The translations under genes were made by a program, and so were the position numbers. A DNA stretch of 33,156 nucleotides from Tissierella sp. (GTDB lineage Bacteria > Bacillota > Clostridia > Tissierellales > Tissierellaceae): the NCBI GenBank assembly GCA_012735585.1, contig JAAYGX010000153.1:1-33156 (forward strand), in the 5' to 3' direction. Under the pieces are notes generated by a model, which saw only the letters and a program-made list of their open reading frames with translations, searched no databases and was not told the DNA's origin. This document shows, in pieces, positions 7,932 through 14,785 of the stretch (positions are counted from its first letter, which is position 1; each line of letters opens with the position of its first letter).

Positions 7932-8476
7932 ATATGAAAGGATTTACCTACGCAAACATTCATAGTTCAGAATATGAATTATATGTTAGATCTGATAATA
8001 GAACTATTACCCCTTCTTTAAGAAAAAATGATTTTGTGATACCTGGTAGGCATGGGACTATTGATTACGGGTTGAATACTTATGAAACTAGACTTATAAC
8101 CATGGAATTGTCTTTAGTTAGAAAAACTATGCTAGATTTAAGGGTGCAAGCAAGAGATATTGCTCAATGGTTTTCAAAAAGTGGGATATTAGTATTTGAT
8201 GATGAGCCCGATAAAGCTTATCAAGCAAAGGTATATGCGAACATAGATATCGAAGAAATAAGAGCTTATGGTAAGGCAAGAGTGACTTTTGAGTGTCAAC
8301 CATTTGCAGAATCTCTTGAATATAGACAAGTCAATATACCTAACATTACAAATAAACCTCGAGATATACCCTTAAATGTAAGTGGAACAAGCGAAACAGG
8401 GTGTATTATAACAATAAAAAACAATGGTACGACTAATATAAACAATATAGTTATAACAAGAAAGGCGGGAGTGTAA
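7928..8476 (+). CDS. Distal tail protein (Dit-like), N-terminal domain type
   Basis: A 182-aa protein. The motif YELYVRSDNRTITPSLRKND with FVIPGRHGTIDYG and the YETRLITMEL strand are typical of the Siphovirus distal tail component N-domain, which forms the hexameric hub at the tail tip. It ends soon after FECQPFAESLEYRQV and lacks the usual C-terminal galectin-like domain. A matching C-terminal domain is found in the protein encoded at 8888-9421. ATG 7928 and ATG 7934 are both possible starts behind GGGAGGGGG. Confidence 0.85.
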   Translation: MNMKGFTYANIHSSEYELYVRSDNRTITPSLRKNDFVIPGRHGTIDYGLNTYETRLITMELSLVRKTMLDLRVQARDIAQWFSKSGILVFDDEPDKAYQAKVYANIDIEEIRAYGKARVTFECQPFAESLEYRQVNIPNITNKPRDIPLNVSGTSETGCIITIKNNGTTNINNIVITRKAGV

Positions 8477-8875
8477 ATGGCAGCAGCTAGTAATTGGCTC
8501 GAAGAAGCTATACTAAATTATTTTTTTAGGAATCAATCTGTAGCTCAACCTACACAAATATATTTAGCTCTATACATCAACGATCCAACCGATGCAGATA
8601 CAGGCACAGAGGTTTCGGGAGGTGCTTACGCAAGGCAACAAATAACCTTTGGGACTCCTACTCAAACAGGAGACAAAGGAGTTATATCTAATAATCAAAA
8701 AATCGAGTTCCCAATCGCAACTACTGATTGGGGGAATATAAGCCATTGGGGCATTAGGTCGGCTCAAACGGGAGGTAATTTACTTTGTAGGGGTAGCTTT
8801 AGTAGAGTTGAAAACGTGTTGAGTGGCAACAGATTTACGATTGAAACGGGTAATTTACAAGTGACAATGGAATAG
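8477..8875 (+). CDS. Phage tail fibre-like protein
   Basis: A 132-aa protein starting right after the Dit stop. The pattern LEEAILNYFFRN, YLALYINDPTDADTGTEVSG, AYARQQITFGTPTQ and FPIATTDWGNISHWGI is that of a widespread small phage tail fibre/decoration family. It sits between two Dit-like genes at the tail tip, so it is probably a baseplate accessory or adhesin part. Confidence 0.8.
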   Translation: MAAASNWLEEAILNYFFRNQSVAQPTQIYLALYINDPTDADTGTEVSGGAYARQQITFGTPTQTGDKGVISNNQKIEFPIATTDWGNISHWGIRSAQTGGNLLCRGSFSRVENVLSGNRFTIETGNLQVTME

Positions 8876-8887
8876 GGGGTGTAGGTT

Positions 8888-9421
8888 ATGTTTAACCGAC
8901 AGCCTTATAATAGGGGTAAATTTAATGTATCTAGTGCAGTTAGTACAAGTGCTAATGGAATAGGGTTAATGGTAATGAATAGCAATACGGTTAACTCTAA
9001 TAAAATTATATCAGCTAACGGGTTTGCTAATCTTTACATGAAAGATAATGCAGAGGGTACGAATGTAAAGTATAACTTAGGGACAACTGGATTAGCTTTA
9101 AATAGCTTTAGCGACGCTACTAAGATGTTCATAGCATCGAGTGATATGTCTAGTCTAGTATTAGGTACAGAAGCAAATCAAACACTATCAGGCGAATCTG
9201 TAATTGATTTAGAAGGAATAATATTAAGACCTGGTGAAGAATTAGTTATAAATACAATAGATATGACTGTTACGATAAACGGTCAAAACGCGATGGAATA
9301 TTTTTCGAATGATAGTGAGTTTTTCAACTTGTTAAATGGCTTGAATACTCTTATTTATAATGATAGTAATAGCAGTAGGAATGTATCTTTTGATGTAATT
9401 TGGAAAGATAGGTGGTTATAA
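8888..9421 (+). CDS. Tail tip protein with Dit-type C-terminal domain
   Basis: A 177-aa protein. The N-terminus (MFNRQPYNRGKFNVSSAVST) matches small tail proteins that follow Dit in Gram-positive phages. The C-terminal 70 residues (IILRPGEELVINTIDMTVTI, NLLNGLNTLIYND, FDVIWKDRWL) look like a Dit C-terminal beta domain. The stop overlaps the next ATG (TAATG), implying coupling with the Tal gene. Confidence 0.7.
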   Translation: MFNRQPYNRGKFNVSSAVSTSANGIGLMVMNSNTVNSNKIISANGFANLYMKDNAEGTNVKYNLGTTGLALNSFSDATKMFIASSDMSSLVLGTEANQTLSGESVIDLEGIILRPGEELVINTIDMTVTINGQNAMEYFSNDSEFFNLLNGLNTLIYNDSNSSRNVSFDVIWKDRWL

Positions 9422-11424
9422 TGGAAAATATTATAAGAGTATATGATCGTAACATGAAGAAACTAGCATATTTAGAAAATGCTTATGATATTGGATATGA
9501 TTTAACACTTAATGAGTTATGGTATGCTAATTTTACTTTACCTGCTGATGATATTAAAAACCAATATTGTCAGCCTTTTCATTATGTAGAAGTATTTGAT
9601 GGGGGAGAAAGAATCGAACTCTTTAGGATAATGCCCTCTACACTTACAAGAGATACACAAGGTAATATAGTCTATCAATGCGAACACGTATTAGCTACTC
9701 TACTGGATGATGTGTTATTTAAGTATCATCAAATAGGCAACATTGGAGTAGGGACAGTTACAGTCATAAGGTATATTTTAGATAATCAGATTGAAAAAAG
9801 ATGGCAATTAGGACAGTGTGAATTTGATAGAAGATTTGAATATAAATGGGAAAATGAAAATCTATTAGCTGCATTATTTTCAGTTCCGCAGCCTTTTAAT
9901 GAAGGGTATAGATGGGAGTTCGATACTACTGGAAGTATATGGAGAATACATCTAAAAAGACTACCAACTAAGTTTAAAGCTGATGTAACATACAAAAAAA
10001 ATATGACTGAAATAGAAAAGATAGTTGATCCCACATCGATAGTAACAAGGCTTTATTGTTTAGGTTATGGAGAAGGAGATAATCAACTAGGAATCGAAAG
10101 TGTAAACAATGGTATACCTTATTTGGAAAGTAATGGGCAAACTACAACCTGGGGAATTAAGTCTAGTATTTTAGTTGACAGAAGGTTTGAAAGCCCTGAA
10201 ACTTTAAAGGCATATGGGCAATCTTTATTAAATCAATTAAAACATCCATATAAAAGTTATACAGTATCAGCAGTAGATTTGCACAGAAAATCACCTGAAA
10301 AATATGAGAAGTTTTTTCCTGGGGACATTGTAAGGATAATTGATAAAGAAGATAATATTATTGAGGACCTACCCATAATCAAAGTGTCTAAGAATGACAT
10401 AACAGGTAATCCTGGGGATGTTGAAATTGAAATAGGTAATCAATCTAGAAATATAGCTGGTAGTATAAGTGAATTACAAGATAGAACGCGAATCAATGAG
10501 GTGTATTCTCAAGGTGCAACAAATCAATTAATAGTTCCTTTTGCAGATAATGCAGATAACAATAATCCAGCAGTAATAAATATATTTGTACCTGAGGAAA
10601 TGATAAGAATAAATAAATGCTTATTAAATTTAGAGTTGGAATCATTTAGAGCCTATTCAAAAGCTATAAGTTCAGCTCCAATTAATACTACGGGGCAATC
10701 GAGTACTACTTCATCTGGTGCGAGTTCGAAAACTTCATCGGGAGCGAGTTCAAAAACCTCATCAGGGCCTAGTTCAAGGAGATCGTCAGGTGCAAGTTCA
10801 GAAAGGTCATCCGGCCCTAGTTCAAGAAGGTCATCTGGGCCTAGTTCAAGGAGAACTACAACTACAGAAGATGTACAAGTAGAAGTAAATTGGACTAGAT
10901 ATACATCAGGAACTCCTTCTTATAATCTACTCTCAACTAGAGAATTACGAGGTACAGAATTCGAACACTCTCACGGAGTTGAAGATCATAGGCATCTGGC
11001 AGATGTAAAAGGACATGACCACGATATGGACCATGACCATGACATAGACCACGACCATGACATTAGGCATGATCATGACATAGACCATGATCATGACATA
11101 GACCATACTCATGATATAAATCATACTCACGACATAAAACATACACATACAATACCTTCACATGGCCATGATTTAGAATTTGGTATATTTCGTGGTGGAG
11201 TAGCAGATAATTTTAGACTTAGGATTGATGGAAAACTTATATCAGGACAATTCAATGTAGGTGAGGATATAAATCTAGTGCCATACTTTTCCGTAGATGG
11301 CGGAGGGAAAATAAGAAGAAACACATGGCACAAAATAGAGATAATACCTAATAAATTAACTAGGGTTATAGCTAATGTGTTTATGCAGACATTTAATAAT
11401 AGTAGAGGGGGAGGAGATTACTAA
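9421..11424 (+). CDS. Tail-associated lysin / endopeptidase-type tail protein (Tal) with Ser-rich and His-rich repeats
   Basis: A 667-aa protein. About residues 1-360 match the prophage tail endopeptidase/Tal family (RVYDRNMKKLAYLENAYDIG, NEGYRWEFDTTGSIWRI, FFPGDIVRIIDK), the central spike at the tail tip. Then come six Ser-rich octapeptides (431-478), a His cluster starting at HSHGVEDHRH, and eight HxH hexapeptides (531-578). A beta-rich C-terminus follows. The His repeats resemble the HxH metal-binding motifs of trimeric phage fibres. No clear peptidase catalytic motif is visible. ATG 9421 is chosen because the frame from 9412 lacks a ribosome site. Confidence 0.85.
   Translation: MENIIRVYDRNMKKLAYLENAYDIGYDLTLNELWYANFTLPADDIKNQYCQPFHYVEVFDGGERIELFRIMPSTLTRDTQGNIVYQCEHVLATLLDDVLFKYHQIGNIGVGTVTVIRYILDNQIEKRWQLGQCEFDRRFEYKWENENLLAALFSVPQPFNEGYRWEFDTTGSIWRIHLKRLPTKFKADVTYKKNMTEIEKIVDPTSIVTRLYCLGYGEGDNQLGIESVNNGIPYLESNGQTTTWGIKSSILVDRRFESPETLKAYGQSLLNQLKHPYKSYTVSAVDLHRKSPEKYEKFFPGDIVRIIDKEDNIIEDLPIIKVSKNDITGNPGDVEIEIGNQSRNIAGSISELQDRTRINEVYSQGATNQLIVPFADNADNNNPAVINIFVPEEMIRINKCLLNLELESFRAYSKAISSAPINTTGQSSTTSSGASSKTSSGASSKTSSGPSSRRSSGASSERSSGPSSRRSSGPSSRRTTTTEDVQVEVNWTRYTSGTPSYNLLSTRELRGTEFEHSHGVEDHRHLADVKGHDHDMDHDHDIDHDHDIRHDHDIDHDHDIDHTHDINHTHDIKHTHTIPSHGHDLEFGIFRGGVADNFRLRIDGKLISGQFNVGEDINLVPYFSVDGGGKIRRNTWHKIEIIPNKLTRVIANVFMQTFNNSRGGGDY
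10711..10854 (+). repeat. Six 24-bp Ser-rich octapeptide repeats
   Basis: Residues 431-478 are SSG(A/P)SS plus two variable residues (KT, KT, RR, ER, RR, RR). The third and later codons vary at wobble positions, so the repeat has been kept at protein level. It is probably a flexible linker between the tail-tip core and the fibre-like end. Confidence 0.9.
11011..11154 (+). repeat. Eight xHxHx(I/M) hexapeptide repeats
   Basis: Residues 531-578 read GHDHDM, DHDHDI, DHDHDI, RHDHDI, DHDHDI, DHTHDI, NHTHDI and KHTHTI, followed by PSHGHDL. The DNA copies differ at wobble positions. Two His per unit in a trimer would give six ligands per metal layer, as known for HxH motifs in trimeric phage fibres. 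Confidence 0.9.
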
Positions 11425-12278
11425 TGCTAGAAATGTTTAAAGGGGTAGCCAATTCCCCTGAAACAACAATCACAAATAATATATCTAACAGTGATACATT
11501 GATATATGTATTGGATGAAACAAGAATACCTGAACCACCAAATTTGATGGTTTTAGGTACGGGTGTAGGAGCAGAAACGATTAAAGTATTATCTATAGAT
11601 GGAAACGCAATAACAGTAGAAAGAGGGTTTCAAGGAGTTGCTAAGGCTTGGAATGCAGGTACTATTATAGCAAGAAACTTTACTGAATATGACTATAATG
11701 CTTTAGTAGAAAATGTTAAAACTTTAAAAGATAACACTGATACGAATGCAGGTGATATTTTAGATTTAATGCGATATGTGGGAGATTTAGAAAGCTTAGA
11801 CACAACAGAAAAGTCAAATATTGTACTAGCGTTGAATGAAATATATCAAGATTTAGCGTCGCATAAGGCAGAAAATGTGAATACCAAAGAAGTTCACGGA
11901 ATGAGGATGGAAATTGGTACATGGACACCAGAGTTACAAAGTTCGGGCGGAGGCGAAAGTGCTGTTTATGGCGCGAGGTATGGTCACTATATCAGAATAG
12001 GGAAATTTGTGCTAATAAACATGAGAATGGATATATCATCTTTTACAGGTGGTAGTGGTGTATTTAGAATAGCTGGATTACCTTTCGCATCCGTCCACAC
12101 ATTGGATAGGTACAATATAATTTCTATGATGGGTAATATAGTATCCAATATTTCGGGGGTAGCTACAATCAATGGAGTTTTTGCACTGCCAAGAAACAAT
12201 GAAGGTTACGGAATAACAGTTCAAAATTTAACAACAACTAAACAATTATCTATGTCCGGTGTATATCAAATACCATAG
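11424..12278 (+). CDS. Baseplate/receptor-binding-type tail fibre protein
   Basis: A 284-aa protein. The N-terminal beta region (residues 1-80: ISNSDTLIYVLDETRIPEPP, VERGFQGVAKAWNAG) is like tail-fibre attachment domains. A helical part with LESLDTTEKSNIVLALNEIY follows. The C-terminal half (GTWTPELQSSGGGESAVYGA, YGHYIRIGKFVLINMRMDIS, IAGLPFAS) matches the C-terminal beta domain common in phage side fibres. It probably contacts the host surface. The start overlaps the Tal stop. Confidence 0.75.
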   Translation: MLEMFKGVANSPETTITNNISNSDTLIYVLDETRIPEPPNLMVLGTGVGAETIKVLSIDGNAITVERGFQGVAKAWNAGTIIARNFTEYDYNALVENVKTLKDNTDTNAGDILDLMRYVGDLESLDTTEKSNIVLALNEIYQDLASHKAENVNTKEVHGMRMEIGTWTPELQSSGGGESAVYGARYGHYIRIGKFVLINMRMDISSFTGGSGVFRIAGLPFASVHTLDRYNIISMMGNIVSNISGVATINGVFALPRNNEGYGITVQNLTTTKQLSMSGVYQIP

Positions 12279-12292
12279 GGAGGGCGATTAAT

Positions 12293-12541
12293 ATGATAGA
12301 CGAATTAACAATTACAAGTGTTAGTTATAGGGATGGAGATGTAAGAAAAGCATATGAAAACTCTCATTTTGGCAGAGAAAAGGTGTTAGAAGAAATACCA
12401 CAATATGCAGAAGAAATATTCTTCATATGGGGAGATGTCCCAACTGTTAATGATCCAGTTTACGAAGTGGAAGAGCAACTAATACCGACAGCAGAAGAAC
12501 GTTTAGAAGCTATAGAAATGACTTTGTTAGAACTATTATAG
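12293..12541 (+). CDS. Small baseplate-region protein preceding XkdX
   Basis: An 82-aa acidic protein (MIDELTITSVSYRDGDVRKA; ends TAEERLEAIEMTLLELL). The short C-terminal helix AEERLEAIE...LLEL is typical of small phage proteins that sit just before XkdX and the holin region. ATG 12293 follows GGGAGGGCGATTAAT. Function unknown. Confidence 0.75.
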   Translation: MIDELTITSVSYRDGDVRKAYENSHFGREKVLEEIPQYAEEIFFIWGDVPTVNDPVYEVEEQLIPTAEERLEAIEMTLLELL

Positions 12542-12551
12542 GAGGGATATC

Positions 12552-12686
12552 ATGTATCAATTTTTATTAAATATGTGGATTATGAGAAGGGTAGATGGAG
12601 TTTATTTACAAGCTAGAGTATCAAAAGGACAAATAACACAACAAGAATATGAAATGATTATTGCGACACCGCAAGCAAGTATTTAA
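12552..12686 (+). CDS. xkdX: XkdX family protein
   Basis: A 44-aa ORF after a strong GGAGGGATATC site. The core VYLQARVSKGQITQQEYEMI followed by IATPQ is the XkdX signature, a tiny protein of unknown function found at the end of tail operons in Bacillus PBSX-like and clostridial phages. Confidence 0.85.
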   Translation: MYQFLLNMWIMRRVDGVYLQARVSKGQITQQEYEMIIATPQASI

Positions 12687-12729
12687 TGAATATTTGGTTC
12701 ATTATGCGTCGTAAGCAAATTTAATATAG

Positions 12730-12770
12730 AGAGCAATAGATAGACTAGAGATAGTCTTTTTTATTGCTCT
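12730..12770 (+). terminator. Terminator / nested hairpin after tail operon
   Basis: The inner stem AGACTA/TAGTCT (12742-12747/12752-12757) with a GAGA loop is followed by a T run. An outer perfect 9-bp pair AGAGCAATA/TATTGCTCT (12730-12738/12762-12770) encloses it and competes for part of the T run. It separates tail genes from lysis genes. Confidence 0.7.
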
Positions 12771-12793
12771 AAAACAAAATCAAGGGGGTAGCT

Positions 12794-13069
12794 ATGGGGG
12801 AAAAAGAACAATGGTACAGTAATAAAGAATTATTCGAAATGATGAACGATTTTAAAGGTGAAGTATCAGGACTAAGACTAGAGATGAAAGAAACAAAGAT
12901 GTTAATCCGAGACTACAACGGGTTAAGAGATACAATTAATAGAGTAGAAAATGAAGTGATAGATTTAAAAAGTAATGTAAATACAACACAGAAATCTAAA
13001 ACAGAGTATGTAGGCTATATAATAGCTGTTATTAGTATTGTATTTACTTTGCTTAATTACTTGAAATAA
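12794..13069 (+). CDS. XhlA-like hemolysin / holin-associated protein
   Basis: A 91-aa protein. A coiled-coil region (EVSGLRLEMKETKMLIRDYN, INRVENEVIDLKSNVNTTQK) is followed by one C-terminal membrane helix (YVGYIIAVISIVFTLLNYLK). This layout and its place before amidase and holin fit the XhlA family, which helps disrupt the membrane at lysis. The start follows AGGGGGTAGCT. Confidence 0.85.
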   Translation: MGEKEQWYSNKELFEMMNDFKGEVSGLRLEMKETKMLIRDYNGLRDTINRVENEVIDLKSNVNTTQKSKTEYVGYIIAVISIVFTLLNYLK

Positions 13070-13082
13070 GGTGGACGATAAA

Positions 13083-13715
13083 ATGAATTACAAAGTACAA
13101 CACATCACTAACAAAGTTAAAATAATCAGAGATATGGATCCCGAGTATTTAACAGTACACTCTACAGGTAACCCAAATTCAACCGCCCAAAATGAAAGGG
13201 ACAACCTCAATAGACCTGCAAATACCTCTACAACAGGTTTTCACATAGTAGTTGATGATACTCAAGCAATAGAGTGCATACCTCTTAATAAGGTAGCTTA
13301 CCATGCTGGGGACGGAGCAAATGGACCAGGTAACAGTAAATCTATAGGATTAGAAATATGTGAAAGTGGTAACAGAGCAAGAGCAATAGAAAATACAGTT
13401 GAAGTAGCGGCTAAAATATTGCATGAAAGAAACTGGGGCATAGATAAACTAAAAAGACACTATGATTGGAGTGGAAAGAACTGTCCTAGGATTCTATCAG
13501 CTAATAATTGGCAAGGTTGGAACGAATTTAAAACTAAGGTACAAGCTCACTTAAACTTGCTACAGCACCAACCTCATTGGGGAGAGAAACATTTCAATAA
13601 TCTAAATAAAAAAGGTATCACAGTATCAGAAAAAAGGTTTGATGATCACATGACAAGAGCAGAGGTATTTGCTTTACTGGACAGATTGACAGACCAATGG
13701 AAGGAGGTGAAATGA
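13083..13715 (+). CDS. N-acetylmuramoyl-L-alanine amidase (endolysin)
   Basis: A 210-aa Amidase_2-type zinc enzyme that cleaves the bond between MurNAc and the stem peptide for lysis. Likely zinc ligands are H26 (TVHSTG), H126 (RHYDWSGKNCP) and C134, with E91 (IGLEIC) in the active site. The C-terminal tail (about 175-205, GITVSEKRFDDHMTRAEVFA) resembles a single SLH-like or wall-binding segment. ATG 13083 is used because GTG 13071 has no ribosome site. It is followed directly by the holin. Confidence 0.93.
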   Translation: MNYKVQHITNKVKIIRDMDPEYLTVHSTGNPNSTAQNERDNLNRPANTSTTGFHIVVDDTQAIECIPLNKVAYHAGDGANGPGNSKSIGLEICESGNRARAIENTVEVAAKILHERNWGIDKLKRHYDWSGKNCPRILSANNWQGWNEFKTKVQAHLNLLQHQPHWGEKHFNNLNKKGITVSEKRFDDHMTRAEVFALLDRLTDQWKEVK

Positions 13716-13716
13716 T

Positions 13717-13953
13717 ATGGAATATGCAGGAATAGCAATAATACCACTTTTAATCGGTATCTTAGAAGTATTTAAAAAGATTGGATTAAATGAAAGGTAT
13801 ATACCTATATTTTCAGTGATATTAGGTATAGGATTAGGAATTGCTTTATTTTCCGATGGAGATTTTTTAGCTGGAATAATTCAAGGAATCTTTATCGGAT
13901 TAAGTGCAGTAGGTTTATATTCAGGAACTAAAAATACAGTTCAAAAACATTAG
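13717..13953 (+). CDS. Holin
   Basis: A 78-aa very hydrophobic protein with two to three membrane helices (IAIIPLLIGILEVFKKIGL; YIPIFSVILGIGLGIALF; IIQGIFIGLSAVGLYSG) and a short basic C-terminus. The start lies behind GAAGGAGGTGAAATGAT, overlapping the amidase stop region. It releases the endolysin through the membrane. Having the holin after the amidase is common in Gram-positive phages. Confidence 0.9.
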   Translation: MEYAGIAIIPLLIGILEVFKKIGLNERYIPIFSVILGIGLGIALFSDGDFLAGIIQGIFIGLSAVGLYSGTKNTVQKH

Positions 13954-13976
13954 GCCATAAAGGTCTATTTTTATTT
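13951..13976 (+). terminator. Intrinsic terminator after holin
   Basis: TAGGCC (which includes the holin stop codon) pairs with GGTCTA (13962-13967) around ATAAA, followed by TTTTTATTT. One pair is G-T. Confidence 0.75.
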
Positions 13977-14048
13977 GTAAGAACATTACTCAAACCCTAA
14001 TACAAATATTAAAAGTTATTATACCCACTAAAATATAATAACAAATTC

Positions 14049-14087
14049 AAGACCAGGACTAATAATCCTGGTCTTTTTTTATTTTTT
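14049..14087 (+). terminator. Strong intrinsic terminator closing the late operon
   Basis: A perfect 10-bp stem AAGACCAGGA/TCCTGGTCTT (14049-14058/14066-14075) with a 7-nt loop, then TTTTTATTTTTT. Together with the terminator at 13951 it insulates the accessory island from late transcription. The 160 bases up to 14241 hold no gene. A weak promoter-like TTGATT with an AT-rich -10 (around 14157-14185) is possible. Confidence 0.9.
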
Positions 14088-14241
14088 GGCTAAAATATGA
14101 CCTTTGAGAATCACTTGTAAGAGGTTTTTATTTTGTTTTAATACTCATATATGGCTTGATTTACACGTTTTAAAATAATAATTTACAAAAAAGAAGGAGT
14201 TTTCAAATTTACATAGAATATCTCCATAAAGGGGGATTGAA

Positions 14242-14370
14242 ATGCAAAAGATAAGGTGGAAAAATGTATTTATAATAGTAGGCTTATTTATGAGTGGAGT
14301 TCTTGTAGGTATGTGGATGGTATCAAATAAGTTATATAATTTACATGGTATAAAGGTGAAGCTATGGTGA
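14242..14370 (+). CDS. Small single-pass membrane peptide overlapping an XRE gene
   Basis: A 42-aa ORF after AAAGGGGGATTGAA. It has a basic N-terminus (MQKIRWKN), one membrane helix (VFIIVGLFMSGVLVGMWMV) and a short tail (SNKLYNLHGIKVKLW). The last 7 nt overlap the XRE gene, so the two are co-translated. I do not recognise a family. A toxin-like or sensor role is speculation. Confidence 0.65.
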   Translation: MQKIRWKNVFIIVGLFMSGVLVGMWMVSNKLYNLHGIKVKLW

Positions 14371-14561
14371 AAAATAGACTTAAAGAAATTAGGATGAGAG
14401 AGTATATGTTGAACATGAAAGAATTTGCAAAACTGCTAGATATAAATTATGTACAATATATCGGATATGAAAAAGGAACAGTACCTTATTTAGAGGTAGC
14501 TTTAAGAATATCAAAAAAATTGAATAGATCCATTGATGATATATTTTACCTGGAAGAATAA
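14364..14561 (+). CDS. Small XRE-family DNA-binding protein
   Basis: A 65-aa protein. One helix-turn-helix (MKEFAKLLDINYVQYIGYEK, then VALRISKKLNRSIDDIFY) fills the whole protein, as in minimal Cro/CI-like regulators. It is encoded between two terminators with only the membrane peptide, and likely controls that pair or the FtsK island downstream. Confidence 0.85.
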   Translation: MVKNRLKEIRMREYMLNMKEFAKLLDINYVQYIGYEKGTVPYLEVALRISKKLNRSIDDIFYLEE

Positions 14562-14578
14562 AGTCCAGGTATTTTTTT
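14548..14578 (+). terminator. Intrinsic terminator after small XRE gene
   Basis: ACCTGGA/TCCAGGT (14548-14554/14564-14570), 7 bp perfect, loop 9, then ATTTTTTT. It overlaps the end of the XRE coding sequence. Confidence 0.85.
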
Positions 14579-14637
14579 ATAAATAAAGTTAGTTAAGACA
14601 GGCATTAAATTAGCTGGGGAACATATTATAAAGTATA

Positions 14638-14661
14638 GGTTAAGTTGTAGGTTAAGTTGTA
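14638..14661 (+). repeat. Two tandem 12-bp repeats upstream of FtsK-like gene
   Basis: GGTTAAGTTGTA occurs twice in a row. The pair is flanked by TATAGGT (14635-14641) and the inverted ACCTATA (14670-14676), with another ACCTATAGG at about 14718. The 200-base gap 14579-14785 holds no gene. I see no convincing -35/-10 pair, so the repeats could be a regulator site, an iteron-like origin or a translocase/relaxation protein site. Confidence 0.6.
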
Positions 14662-14785
14662 GACACGAAACCTATAGAATAAGAGCCTAAACTTACAGAA
14701 TATCAGTAATTATTTTACCTATAGGCACCCTAATAGTAAAAAATAATAAGAAGTGGAAGTTTATTATAAAAGGAGAGTGGAAAAT

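Noticed and set aside
10945-11148. Met/Val/Ile-rich reading frame on the minus strand
   Set aside because: It is the mirror of the His-Asp repeat in the Tal gene (CAT codons read as ATG). No ribosome site and no sensible protein.
10711-11154. Possible CRISPR-like array from the tandem repeats
   Set aside because: The repeats are in-frame protein repeats with wobble changes and no unique spacers.
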